Below, piece after piece: positions 11,300-21,605 of a DNA stretch of 64,000 bases (position 1 is the first letter of the stretch; every line of letters starts with the position of its first letter). Position numbers and translations under genes: made by a program. Location of the stretch: the NCBI GenBank assembly GCA_963969495.1, contig OZ018321.1:134377015-134441014 (forward strand), read 5' to 3'. This DNA is from Ceratothoa steindachneri (Eukaryota > Arthropoda > Malacostraca > Isopoda > Cymothoidae). The notes beneath the pieces were generated by a model. That model was given only the letters and a program-made list of their open reading frames with translations. It made no database searches and was not told the DNA's origin.

Positions 11300-12360
11300 A
11301 TGTCTTCTTCGTTTGACCGTTTCAAGAGTCAAGGAGAGTCGTTGGGCTTTTCGGGCCGAGAATTATTAACTTATATTCAGGAATAAGAGAGAAATGAAAG
11401 AGAAGAGAGAAGAGCGCAAGAACAAGAACTAAGAGCGCAAGAAAAAGAACTAAGAGAAGCTGAAGAGAGAAGAGGCAAAGAACTAGGAAAACAACGAGAG
11501 ATGGAAGAACGTGTGAGAAGAAGGCAGCATGAACTGGAATTAAGCCGTAATCAATTGGAGTCAATGTCAATTAACTCCCGAACCGAAACTCCACAATTCC
11601 CGTCAGTAAGAAGGAGAAGATTTTGGATCATATCTTACGCATTTCGAAAAGATTTTTGAAATCAACAATTGGGACATCGAGGTAGATGGTGTCGCCAAAT
11701 TGCTCCCTCTCCTAAACTCACAGTTGAGAGACATATTCATTTCGCTTCTCTCAGAGTCAGTCCACTGTGGACTACTCTACCCTCAAGGTTGAACTCTTAG
11801 TTGCCGTAAATATCACCTCAGACTTCTATCGTGCCCGTTTCCGTCACGAAAAGATCCGCCCCGTTCAGACCTCTCGCCATTGTGGGTATACCTTCCAGAA
11901 ACACCTGCAATTTTGGTTAAATGCATGTAAAGTCCCCCCGAAGTACGAGTCCCTTCCGGAACTCGTCTTAGAAGATCAATTCTTAGCTTCCCTGACCCCC
12001 GAAATCCGTGCCTTCGTTAAAGACAATCGCTGATCTACGTTCAAAGAATGCCTAGAAGATGCTGATGTTTATGCAAGTAGCCATAACTTGTATCCCAAGG
12101 TTAATAAGAAGCCTCTATTGTCTCCTCCCAAGTTTAAGATTAATAACTCCAGGACCCCTCCAAGAAAGACCCCTAAATTCGGGAAAGTACAAGTCCCCTC
12201 GAAACCCAGAAACCTACTTCCTTCGCAACCAAGAGACATTAAGCCCCAAATTACCACTTCCTCCCGTTGTTATTCCCCAGAAGACAGATAATCTGTTTCA
12301 CGTGCGGAATAGAAGGTCATGTACGCACAAACTGCCCTTAGAATTCTTAATTTAGAAGCG
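11300..12360 (+). pseudogene. gag: gag with SCAN-like domain and CCHC zinc knuckle
   Basis: The ATG at 11300 starts MSSSFDRFKSQGESLGFSG, followed after one stop by a long E/R/Q-rich coiled-coil segment (to about 11575). A frameshift leads into a SCAN-type gag domain: FEINNWDIEVDGVAKLLPLL, then DYSTLKVELL (11767 on), then LVLEDQFLASLTPEIRAFV and a stop at 12031, with residues of the domain continuing to about 12075. A basic proline-rich linker precedes a perfect CX2CX4HX4C knuckle, CFTCGIEGHVRTNC (about 12292-12333). This is the arrangement of SCAN-gag Gypsy elements. The protein packages element RNA in such families. Frameshifts and stops make it non-functional. Confidence 0.8.
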
Positions 12361-12796
12361 TGTCCTTCCATCAGGTACACCAAGTTAGTGCCACTCCTGC
12401 TCCTCCCCCGTATCTTCAAGATACCACTACGTCTCTCTCTTCGACCAACAACTTCGGTCACCAAGTAAATTTTATCTTTAATAAGAGCTCTCCCAGTGGT
12501 TTTAAATTTGAAAATGGAGCCGTCAACGGATGCCGTGTGTCCAACCTCGTACGTGACACTGGGTGCACATGCATCGTGGTATCCGAGAATTTATTTCCCT
12601 CAGTCGGAACTGACCATCAAAAGTTCGCTGTGGTCCACGATTACTTCGGGCGAGCGAATCGTTTCCCTATTGTAAAATACCCCATCGAATGTGAGTATTT
12701 GACTGGTTGGGTCGAAGTGGTAGCAGCCCCAATCAAGTTATGCTCTATACATATTGATCAGAACCCCAGATTACAAGTAACCCGGTAGCACAACAC
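12361..12796 (+). pseudogene. Retroviral-type aspartic protease
   Basis: A 142-residue open segment with VNGCRVSNLVRDTGCTCIVV; DTG is the catalytic triad of LTR-element aspartic proteases. The protease would process the gag-pol polyprotein. It lies between the gag knuckle and the pre-integrase linker, with no RT between protease and integrase. Confidence 0.75.
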
Positions 12797-13540
12797 GTGG
12801 TAACCCGCGCCCAGGCCACCAAAGCTTCCCTGGAACCCGTTCCTTTTAAAAAACCCGTTGATCCGGAGATTGAGACCCTCCGGAACGAGGATTTTGCCGA
12901 CGCGCAGAAGGGGTGCGCAACCCCCCCCCCTTTGGAAGAAAGCCAAGAGTTAGGAGCAAAAGTCTTCCTGTGGTGGAAAAAGCATCTCATACCTTGTCAA
13001 GGATAAGCTGTTACATCGTAAATGTTCCGACGGAACCGAACCTGAAACACACAACTTGTGTGTTCCTCGCTCTCACGTCCCCCAAGTCCTCCAGATTGCT
13101 CACGATATTTTATTCTCCAGTTATTTTAGTCATATTAAAACCTCTCAGAGGGTTTTTAAGTATTCTTATTGGCCAGGTGCGGCCAGAGAAATTGTAGAGT
13201 ACTACTGAAAATCATGTGATGCCTGCCAAAGGACATCTGCAAAAGGGCGCGTCAAGCCAGCCCCCCTTTAGAAAAGCCCGATAATCTTGAAAACTTTTTC
13301 TCGTGGGGCCATTGATCTTATTAGCCCCATTCTTTCCCCGTCTAGTGAAGGAGATAGTTACATCCTTAATTTGGTAGACTTCTCTACCTGTTTTCCTAAG
13401 GCAGTTCCCTTTAAGCGCATTGATAGCGTTTTGTGCGCCGAAGCCTTCATTTCCACCTTTCTCGGGTAGGAATTCCTAGAGAGGTATTATCGGATCGAGG
13501 AAGACAATTTACCTCCGAGCTTATAGAGTATGTCAGAAGA
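12797..13540 (+). pseudogene. Integrase, zinc-binding domain and first half of the catalytic core
   Basis: Opens with VTRAQATKA and the linker typically found just before Gypsy integrase (LRNEDFADAQK). The HHCC zinc domain follows across frameshifts, with AHDILFSSYFSHIKT, YWPGAAREIVEYY and SCDACQRTSAKGR (13080-13255). The DDE core gives GAIDLISPI, LVDFSTCFPKAVPF and then GIPREVLSDRGRQFTSELI (to about 13530), i.e. both core Asp residues. The segment holding the catalytic Glu and the C-terminal domain is deleted. It lies upstream of RT, unlike ordinary Gypsy order. Confidence 0.8.
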
Positions 13541-13545
13541 GTCAG

Positions 13546-13800
13546 CTGCAGCAATTGAAAAAAGGATTTGAAGATTTCATCTCCGAGATCCCCGGTTGCT
13601 TCAATCAATTTGAGCATAACATCGTCCCTACTACTCAAGAGCCTGTTCGCTCGAAAAATAAGATGGCCCCCTCAGGACGAAAAGGTCAGAGCCATTGTCA
13701 AGATGCCCCTTCCCAGCACGAAGAAACAGCTGAGGTCATTCATGGGATCGGCCTTCTTTTACTGTAGGTTTATCCCTCACTTCGCTGTAATTTCCGCCCC
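13546..13800 (+). pseudogene. Reverse transcriptase remnant: N-terminal linker joined to thumb
   Basis: Right after the integrase, FEDFISEIPGCFNQFEHNI and TTQEPVRSK match the linker that leads into Gypsy RT (IPG...H.I.T...PVR). A frameshift near 13670 joins it to the RT thumb, EKVRAIVKMPLPSTKKQLRS then FYCRFIPHFAVISAPF. Fingers and palm, including the catalytic DD, are deleted. That the pre-RT linker follows integrase rather than protease is the main evidence for a Gmr1-like order rather than a shuffled insert. Confidence 0.78.
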
Positions 13801-14296
13801 TTTTAAGTGCCCTCCTTCGGAAGAGACCCCCAGATCCCCTTTCATGGGATCCCGAAGCTACTGCCAGATTCCAGGTGCTCAAGGACAAGATAGCGTCCGC
13901 CCCCTAATCCTTCTACAGCTTTCGGCATCCAGACGGATGCGAGTGACGAAGGAATTGGATGCGTGCTGCTCCAATACTCCGACAAAGGTGTTGGCTTACG
14001 CGAGCCGGAAGCTACTGTCCCGTGAACGTAATTACTCGGTAATAGAACGGGAAGCTTTAGCTATAGTATGGAGTATTACCAAGTTTAGCATGTATTTAAT
14101 TGGGAAAGAGTTTATTGTCGAGACTGACCATCGCCCTTTGTCGTACCTCCGGAATACTAAGAGCAAGAATGGACGTATAATGCGATGGCTTTTGATACTC
14201 CAACAATATCAGTTCAAAGTTTGGTATATACGTGGTACCGAAAATTGTATAGCTGATAATCTTAGCCGGAATCCATTAGCCGACAATGCTGGCTAA
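13801..14296 (+). pseudogene. RNase H domain ending the pol frame
   Basis: In one frame QTDASDEGIGCVLLQYSDK (about 13932-13988) carries the first RNase H Asp. In another frame VLAYASRKLLSRERNYSVIE, EALAIVWSI, VETDHRPLSYL and IADNLSRNPLADNAG follow, with a stop at 14294-14296. These are the hallmark blocks of Ty3/Gypsy RNase H. Pol ends here, about 430 bases before the 3' LTR, so no integrase lies downstream. Confidence 0.85.
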
Positions 14297-14370
14297 TCCA
14301 GTAAATTATAGGTCGCCTGTAAACCCGTCAGCTATTCATGTATATGTATATTATTTTTCTTTTTTATAAC

Positions 14371-14374
<4 letters not shown>

Positions 14375-14435
<61 letters not shown>
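14375..14435. repeat. (TA)n microsatellite inside the Gmr1-like element
   Basis: About 60 bases of TA between the end of pol and the 3' LTR. Confidence 0.97.
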
Positions 14436-14437
<2 letters not shown>

Positions 14438-14732
14438 TCCTTGTAGATACTTATTTAATATAGTTTGCTTGTGTGAGTTGTTTTCCCACTACCCTTTTAG
14501 ACAAAGTTCTAATTTTGCTCCTTAATTTAAATGTAATTTTTTTGTCGACCTATTTACATTAATTTTTGCTCAGATCAATATCATAGCCTTTTTGTAAGCC
14601 TGTCGAATACAAGTCAAATCGCCCTTTTTTTTGTCAGGCTAGGCCTAAATAATAATTTCTCCTGTCCGAATTTGCGATGTTCCTTGTTCTTCGCTCTCTG
14701 TCAGAAAAGTTACATCGTATGCAAGGGAGGGT

Positions 14733-15528
14733 TGTAAAAGAACAACCTCTGACTTCCCCGCCCCTAATTTATCGGAGACCACATGCTATAGTATAACGCC
14801 CAGGATGACGTCATTTCCTGTTCGATCATTCCCAACTTTTCGACTCTTGAGCACGTTGGGAAAATATTTCCCAATCCTGCGAACTAGTCCCAAGCCCCCC
14901 CCCCCCCGCCCCCGCCGACGAGGTGAGAAAGAGCCGCACCGTCTCGCACCTGCTGCTAAATGATGAATCGACTTCGCCTCCGGATTAAGATGTCTGGAGC
15001 TTGTGACTCCTTTCTCCAAACTCCCCCTTTTCCCAAGTCAATTGGTAGCTTCTGTGAATGGCAATCCTTTGAATTTGCGTAACAGCCTCCCTTCGTTTAA
15101 TCGAACGGAAGAAAATCTCCATCGATTACCTTTGGGGAAAAGAAGATTCCTCTTTCAGTGGAATTACGAGAATTCCCACATTCCTCGTCGAACGTCATCT
15201 TTGAAGATTGGCTATCTTCATCGGAAGGTTGGTTCGGATCGTGTCCCACCTGCCTCATTCGGATCGTAACCCACCTACCTCATTCGGATCGTTCTCCACT
15301 TGCCTCATCAGATCGTTCCCCACTCGCCTCATAGCAAGAAGGACCTTCCTCGAAGTCATCGACACGTAAGACTGAAACCCCATCCAGTATTAGTATTGTC
15401 AAGTTCCCCCTTTTTGATCTGAGCCTAGTTACATAAATCAATTAATTCCATTTGAGAGTCCATTCTCATAATAATTATCAAGAGACTCTTTCAATTAAAA
15501 TTATTTCCTATTGCCCAGTATTATTTGT
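14733..15528 (+). repeat. 3' LTR of the Gmr1-like element, truncated
   Basis: Starts TGTAAAAGAACAACC after the polypurine tract at 14721-14731. High identity to 9636-10500. Similarity stops near 15528 while the 5' LTR runs on, so the end is lost or replaced. It has a C-rich insertion (about 14897-14960) and lacks about 135 bases present in the 5' LTR. Confidence 0.8.
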
Positions 15529-15989
15529 CGTGGAATGTCAAGACCCTATATTTATATATACGTAGGTACTTTGGGGTTGGGCCGAAGTTGGTTGAAGCCC
15601 GTTAGTGAAAGGGGAAATTGTTATGAGTCCAGTGGGAATGGTTTATTATTAACTTTGCGGGGTCCTTTTAAACAAATATTTCAGAGTGCAAGTTGGCCAA
15701 AGATTAACAGGTAGCTGGTACGCGCTGAGGTTGCAAAAGAAAGACAATGACGAAAATATATCTTTACTAACAACAAAATGATATTTATATTTACACAAAT
15801 TGGTTTTAAAGGGAATGGTCACCCAGACGGGGTTAAAGGTCCACACGAGATACAGGTAGGGTAATTAAGGGATTAAAGAGATTAGATTCAGTTTGGTGAT
15901 TTAAAGGGCGATTTTAAACTGGGGCGTTCACACAAATAATGGAGCAATGGGGTAAGCCAGATTCAAGATCAATCTGCAGGCGGCAACGC
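15529..15989. other. No gene recognised
   Basis: Between the truncated 3' LTR and a minus-strand LTR-A fragment. It may be the interior of the LTR-A element, but no domain is readable. Confidence 0.4.
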
Positions 15990-16495
15990 TTACGATTATC
16001 TTACGTGCTCGTTGCTGAAAAAGGGCCAGTCGGGGTACGATGAATGCAACGGGAGAAGTCAAGTTACCTCTTGCTTCAGACGAAGGAGCACTTGTTGAGC
16101 CTTCGGAGTCGGGATTCCTTGTCAAGTAATTGCTGATTGACTATGGCAGAGTTCACGGATGGGGATACTTTCCGATTGACTATGGCAGATGTCACGGATG
16201 GGGATACTTGCCGATTGACTATGGCAGACTTCACTGATCGATTTAGCCTTCAACTCGAATCGAAATCGCCGCTGGGGGACGGGGGGAGAAGAGCGTCCTT
16301 CAGCTCGTTCGCCGGAGTAGGTGGAAGTCTAACAGTGCTGCTCTCTAAACTCAGTCGAAGCGTTATATAGGCACCTGATGAGGTGGCTCCAGACGTGCGC
16401 GCAAATTTGGAGAAAAGTCGGTGACTTCTTCGGGGGAAGGGGGAGTCGTGATAACGTTGGTTGGAATGTCCAGCAGATTTTAATCTTTGCTAGTC
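15990..16495 (-). mobile_element. LTR-A retrotransposon fragment (LTR plus start of interior)
   Basis: On the minus strand this matches the LTR and the following bases of the two-LTR element at 48784-50620, including the tatata-containing promoter-like block, the CGAACGAGCTGAAGGACGCT block and the end TCTGCCATAGTCAAT, then a further 150 bases of interior. The 5' part of the LTR is missing. Its upstream edge abuts the N-terminal half of the hAT transposase. Bases 16141-16240 hold 2.5 copies of a 39-bp unit (gactatggcagagttcacgg and the next 19 bases), a tandem duplication of the LTR end not present in the other copies. Confidence 0.72.
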
Positions 16496-17354
16496 CCCGT
16501 TGAACCAAGAACTTTCTGACTTTAATGGCCCTACGGAGTACTGCTTGGTAATAGTTTCTTTCTTCTTTCAGCTGGTTGCGAAGCTTTGCATAAATACATT
16601 CTCTCTCTTTGGATCGTAATAACCAGGACTGAGCAGAGGGTCTGTGTTCTGAACTTTCCATGGAATTTCAGTATCTTGCCACATTTACTCCAGCCATTTA
16701 AACCGCTAGAGACAAAGTGTGAGTGAGATTTAGAAAATAATTTACAGAAAAAAAATTATAGTTTACCATTCGATTGGCAATACAGTATCCAGTCTCTGTA
16801 AATCTTCTCATTGTTTGCTTTCCTGCCATACAGATTTTCCATGTTGAAACGACGAATTCGATTTCCCATTTTTCTCTCTGAAGTTGCAAAATTAACATTG
16901 TTATTTTGAAAATCATTTGGACCCCTTGCTAACCAGTAATTAATATCAGAATCATTGAGGAATTTTTCCCAACGTCCAGAATCATGAGAATTTGAACCAC
17001 CTTGTCCAGGAAGATATTCTGGTTCATCCAGTTTGAAGGTGTAAATATCATGTTCTTGTACTATGTCAGATGTTTCATCAGGTTGGGAAGGAGAAAGAGC
17101 TTCTGAAAGCACTGGAGTGACTGGAAAACTAAGAGGTTGAGGACTTTTGTCACTGGGAGTTTCAAGGATCAGAATTTCAGTCTATGAAGATCCAGGCTCT
17201 TTGTTCATAGATTGTGCAGCTTCTCACCCAGTCCCAGTCCTTGGTAATTCAGCGGATGTATGAAGGAAACTACTAAGATTAGGAGCTTTTCGCTGACTTC
17301 CTTGTCTCTCTGTCTCTTCTTCCGTTTTTGAACTCCACTCTCGTGTTTCTTCAT
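16496..17354 (-). pseudogene. hAT transposase (ZMYM1-like), N-terminal half
   Basis: The ATG at 17354 (minus) begins MKKHESGVQKRKKRQRDKE, the usual basic start of this family. After frameshifts come DSDINYWLARGPNDFQNN, RRFNMENLYG, NEKIYRDWILYCQSNGKL (16756-17112), then FCKLFSKS and GLNGWSKCGKILKFH, i.e. the TTF-type zinc finger, and NYYQAVLRRAIKVRKFLVQ just before the LTR-A boundary. The plus-strand text just above 17354 reads as ttgcag on the minus strand, a possible acceptor. It fits the C-terminal half at 8127-9630 in strand and order, with roughly 80-100 residues missing between them (my estimate). Confidence 0.82.
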
Positions 17355-17822
17355 GGTGAACTAACTGGGCAATGTCGGGTTGTCCAGCCTAACCTGCAAT
17401 TGGAAATGCAAACAATACAACCCAATTTATACCTATTTCATTTCATTTAAAAACTAAATAATTGTGTTAAACTTTATCAAATGCTTTACTCAAATCTAAT
17501 TATGCCATAAAAACACTATTCTCTATATCTAACTCATTGGTCACATAATTTAAATATTCTAAGAGGTTTGATAAACATGATCTATGGCGGGGGGGATATT
17601 TATATTTGATTATCTATATTATTCATCTTGAGATTTTTCTATATTCGAATCTATTTATTTCTTCTAGACTGAAGTCGCCCCTTGAAACATTTGTCTTCCA
17701 TTTATCTGACTCTTGGTATTCTTATTGGCTGAGATTCCTTCTTCTTTAATTTGGCTGGGTTAGTTCTTGATCTTCGATTTTCTTTTCTTGATGTATCTTC
17801 ATATTAACTTGCATTTATCTTG
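17355..17822. other. No gene recognised
   Basis: AT-rich sequence upstream of the hAT start. A further part of the hAT element probably lies here but no inverted repeat was identified. Confidence 0.4.
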
Positions 17823-17962
17823 ATACGATGATTCCTTCTTAATTATTGATCAGGTGATGATTTCTTCCTAATTCTTGATGACGTGATGATTTTTTCTTAA
17901 TTCTTTATGACGTGATGATTTCTTCTTGATTCTTGATGACGTGATGATTTCTTCTCGATGAG
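17823..17962 (+). repeat. 29-bp minisatellite, about 4-5 copies
   Basis: Units of gtgatgatttcttcttgatt plus 9 bases repeat exactly every 29 bases from 17853, with a degenerate copy before. It lies at the tail side of the SINE that follows (minus-strand sense), and may be an expansion of the SINE tail. Confidence 0.85.
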
Positions 17963-18182
17963 TTAGCCCTTGAAATCGTTTTCCTTGATTTCCGTTTTCT
18001 TGGTGAATTTTCTTCGTAAAAATTGTAGACTGAGGAGTTTCGATCGCGGGTCTTTGAATCAAAATGCCAGCACTCTTGCCATCACGCTACGGTGAGTCCG
18101 TTCTTACTTGGTAATTTAATGGGCTATTTATATTCTCGCGTTGGAAGGAATTTTTCTCTGATACATCTTCGCACCCTTACAG
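17950..18182 (-). repeat. tRNA-derived SINE, copy 1
   Basis: In minus-strand sense it has an A-box-like TAGCGTGATGG (18079-18089) and a B-box-like GATCGAAACTCC (about 18034-18046), the pol III promoter layout of a tRNA. The flanks match a second copy at 50830-51095 over at least 200 bases, including AATTTAATGGGCTATTTATA and ATACATCTTCGCACCC (plus-strand text). It is not a functional tRNA: the stem regions do not fold into a full cloverleaf that I can see. Confidence 0.6.
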
Positions 18183-18419
18183 ATCTACCTGCGGTGAACC
18201 CATGCTGAGAATCTGAAATTAAATTGCTTTTTTCTACCTAAAGGACTATTTGTTGTTATATTATTCTTCACATTCTGGCTTAATTTTATATAAAGTACTT
18301 TTAAAAATCTACTACATTTCATAACAATCTTTACCATTAAATAAGTTATTCCAGTTTATATTATCAATCATTTCTCTAAATTTGACATAGTTACCTCTAT
18401 TTAAATTAAGTGTTTTTTT

Positions 18420-19105
18420 TAAATTAAAATCTACACATTTGATAGTCAATATAGAATCTTATAATATTATGATCACTATTGTCTAAGGTTTATCCTACAT
18501 TTAAAACATGAATATTGATTGAAATATTAGTTATGACTAGGTCTAATATATTGTCTCCTCTAGTATATAGGTAAATGTACTAATTATTCAGGAAAGTTGT
18601 CATAGATGCATTTAACAAGTATATTTCTTCTTTTAGTGCTGTGGAACCCCAATTTATATCTGGCATATTAAAATCTCTAAGAATAAGAACTTGGCTTTTA
18701 TCTCTCAATTTCATTGACAATAAGACTATCAACATTATTAGTGTATCGTGGTCTATAAAAATAGCCTAACTTTAGTTTGACGTTATTCTTGAATTTAAAA
18801 TTTAACCATATAGATTCTACATTACTTGAATTTACTTTAAAATCTATCTAAATCAACTACTATAATATCTTTGATGGAAATAAATATACCTCCTACCCTT
18901 TTATTTTTTATTTCATAATTGAATAAATGATATCCATTAATTTCAAACTCCCTGATATTATCCTTATTAAACTCACTCACCCAAGTCTCAGTAATACAAA
19001 CAATATCTAAACTCTCCGCAAATATATATGACAAGAGTTCTATTTTTGTATTTCTAATACTTCTGCTATTAGTATAAAATACTCTAATATTTAACTCTGT
19101 TCCTT
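18420..19105 (-). pseudogene. LINE endonuclease domain (APE type)
   Basis: Minus strand, from 19105: LNIRVFYTNSRSIRNTKIEL, DIVCITETWVSEFNKDNI, GGIFISIKD, then after frameshifts KLKLGYFYRPRY, LILRDFNMPDINWG, TRGDNILDLVITN and LDNSDHNIIRF. These are the ordered motifs of the apurinic-like endonuclease of CR1/L2/Jockey-type LINEs (N..S, ET, YRP, DFN, D.V.TN, SDH). The active-site SDH is present. RT is absent downstream: the fragment stops near 18420. The plus-strand RT scrap at 59066-59277 could belong to the same LINE group. Confidence 0.8.
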
Positions 19106-19216
19106 TAATAGTGTAAGTACAATGTAGATATTCTGGGACAACACTTGGTACCGTGACTGTACAAAAATTGATGACTTATAGTCCCTTCTTTTAAAATTAA
19201 CACATTTCCTTGTTTT

Positions 19217-19414
19217 AACCTAACCTAACTTTTAATTAGTCTAGGTAAATTAAATGTTGAAGAAACTTAGAAAACCGCAGTCTAGCCTACCTTAAATAAC
19301 CAACATAATACAATTCAGCTTAACCTAATCTAACCAACTTAACCTAACCCTAACCATGCAACCTACTTATGTTAAGTTAGGATAGGTTAGGTTGTAACTT
19401 GGGTTAGGTTAGGC
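19217..19414. repeat. Interstitial telomere-like CCTAA/TTAGG motifs in inverted arrangement
   Basis: The left part has taacctaacctaac and ttaacctaaccctaacc; the right part has ggataggttaggttg and gggttaggttaggct. So CCTAA-strand motifs turn to TTAGG-strand motifs around 19365. (TTAGG)n is the usual arthropod telomere repeat. The units are few and degenerate, so an origin from another repeat family rich in this motif is equally possible. Confidence 0.5.
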
Positions 19415-19429
19415 TCGGGTGGTCTAGTT

Positions 19430-21195
19430 TAGATTTACTCACTTTCTTAGGCTATAATTAATCAAACCTTTCACGGGGATAAAAGCAATAAATATAAAAT
19501 TAAGGAGGGTGCAATACAATACTTACGAAGTTATGAAGTGTTACATTAAACAAGTAGGCTAATGACAATAATTTCATAAAACAAATATTCATTTTGAAAT
19601 TCTCAAAGTACAAATATTTTAAAATTCTTAGGTACAAATCGCAGCTGTTGACTGAAACACAATAAATATTTCTTCTTGCTGTGGTGACTACTGGACGTTC
19701 CCATCAGTCTTGACTCGGGACCGGCTTCTCCAGAGAGAGAAAGGTATGAAATGATATATTACAGTTTACAGTGATGGTAGTGGAGTTATACATAGTAGAA
19801 GTTCAATCAGAAGTTACAGTTTCATCAGCATTAAAAAACACAATACTATAATTGTAGTAATTGGCAACTTGACAATCATAAGGCTACAGTCATTTCCCAT
19901 TATGTGGGGGCCCATTATGGGTCGGGTCTATCAGGTTTTGTGGGACCCTCAGTGGTTGGGGCCATATGCCATGGTATAATTAGCTTATAGGTAAGTCCGG
20001 CTCTGGAGGATGGGGCGGGGGTTCGAACTAACTAAATAAAAAAAATGAATAAACTTTGCGTCTAGATAAAGTTAATAGATTTCTTTCGAGACTCAAGTTG
20101 TTGCCAATCATTAATGGGGCTAAGTAGTCCTTGCTGGCTCCCTGTAACTATGTAACTACATGACAAATTATTTTCTTTTGGCTCTGGTCTTACTGAACTT
20201 TGTTTACTGAAGTTATATAAAGTAAACAAACCACTGAGATCAATTTTAGTTTCATACTCACTCATTACATATTAATTAGCATAATATATCACCTTAATCG
20301 AGGAACTAATTTTAAATTTCTAATTCTTATGAATTTACAAAAGAACTTTTAGTATAAATTTTCATCAGACCATTTTTTGGAATGATGCAAAAGCATTATT
20401 TACTAATATACCGGTGAAACAAACCATATAAATTACTTTAAACAAACTCATTCATCACGCTGCTATTTCATGTTTTTTCAAGAGCATTTTGTAAACAGCT
20501 CTTAGAGTTGGTATTTAATGAAGCATTATTTCAATTTGTCAAAATTATCAACGGATGAGTGGCTTTGGTATGGGTTTGCCCGCTATTCTCTTATCTGCTG
20601 ACATTTTCATGAACTATCTCGAGTACACATTCTTCAAACAATCTCCTTCTCTCAGTCACGACCTGGAAAATGAACCGAATATGACCCGAAACCGTACCTA
20701 CTACGACTCAAAAACACCGATTATGAACAAAGAAGAAAAAAAAACGACAATAAACAAAAAAAAATACCCGACATACAACACAAAATATATTAAATACAAA
20801 AATTCTAAGTATTAAAATAGTAATAAAGTAATTATATTATAAAACAACACAACAAATGCTCACTGCATATGCAAAAAACATTAAAGTTTTAAGACAAAAA
20901 GCTTGAACGCCGTATATAATAAAATAAGAACAACAACCAATGATACACATGAACAAAAACATGATGCGATAAGCCTGATCACAAGGTGCCTTGCATCACT
21001 TTGCAAATCTCATATACTACCTTCTCTTTTCACAACATTTATTCCGTTCTATCTATACCACACATGCTTTGTCCCACTCCACATACGCACGCACACACTT
21101 ACATTAATTCGTAATTCTCTCAGCCAATTTACTATAGGCATTTTGTCGATGATTCTATCGCAATTGTCCAAAATGCCACATATCACTTTGAAACA
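19430..21195. other. No gene recognised
   Basis: AT-rich. The ORFs here (e.g. 20062-20265 minus, 20555-20815 plus, 20903-21349 plus) show no family motif, and the C-terminal part of the last is inside the AGTCGC-rich patch. Confidence 0.45.
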
Positions 21196-21199
21196 GAGA

Positions 21200-21605
21200 T
21201 GGTCATTGCGGCAACGAGTAGCGACTTTGCCGCACTATGAATTTAGAAGTCGCAAACGTTTTGAAAAGGTCGGACTAAGCAAAGTCGCACCGCCAATTTA
21301 CCGCGACTGTTGCCGCGATTTTGAACAGGAACAAAAACGACTTTTTTAAAAGAAATTGCCGCGACTGTTTTATATACGAGTATGTGTTTTACTGACTTAT
21401 TAAATCATGTTTCTTTTATCGCGCTAAAGTTTATTCTGTAATTTAGCGGAGTCGCACCGGACAAAAAAGTCGCAGTCGCAGTCGCAGTCGCAAGTCGCAA
21501 GTCGCAAGTCGCACTGAGGAGGGCCAAAAATAGAGTCGCAAAGTCTCAGTGGCACCAGATCTGGCGGTAAAGTCGCACCTCAAAAAATTAAAGTCGCGCC
21601 CAGTT
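21200..21605. repeat. AGTCGC-rich low-order repeat patch
   Basis: The hexamer AGTCGC or its complement GCGACT recurs more than fifteen times in 400 bases, often within (a)agtcgca, and forms a short tandem core at about 21468-21512 in 6- and 7-base steps. Outside the core the copies are dispersed and on both strands. Confidence 0.7.

Larger units (their letters stand above)
9636..15528 (+). mobile_element. Gypsy (Ty3) LTR retrotransposon with Gmr1-like domain order
   Basis: Bounded by direct repeats that both start TGTAAAAGAA (9636 and 14733). The 3' copy is preceded by a polypurine tract, gcaagggagggt. Domains in order: SCAN-like gag with CCHC knuckle, DTG protease, integrase, the N-terminal part and thumb of reverse transcriptase, RNase H, 3' LTR. 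Integrase before RT differs from ordinary Gypsy elements and matches the Gmr1 group. Frameshifts and at least two internal deletions (3' half of the integrase core; RT palm) show that it is dead. It is inserted in the hAT transposon whose halves flank it. Confidence 0.8.

Noticed and set aside
13801..14296. RNase H as part of a second, separate inserted element
   Set aside because: The pre-RT linker following the integrase and the single LTR pair make one element with a Gmr1-like order the simpler reading, though it needs intact relatives to be settled.
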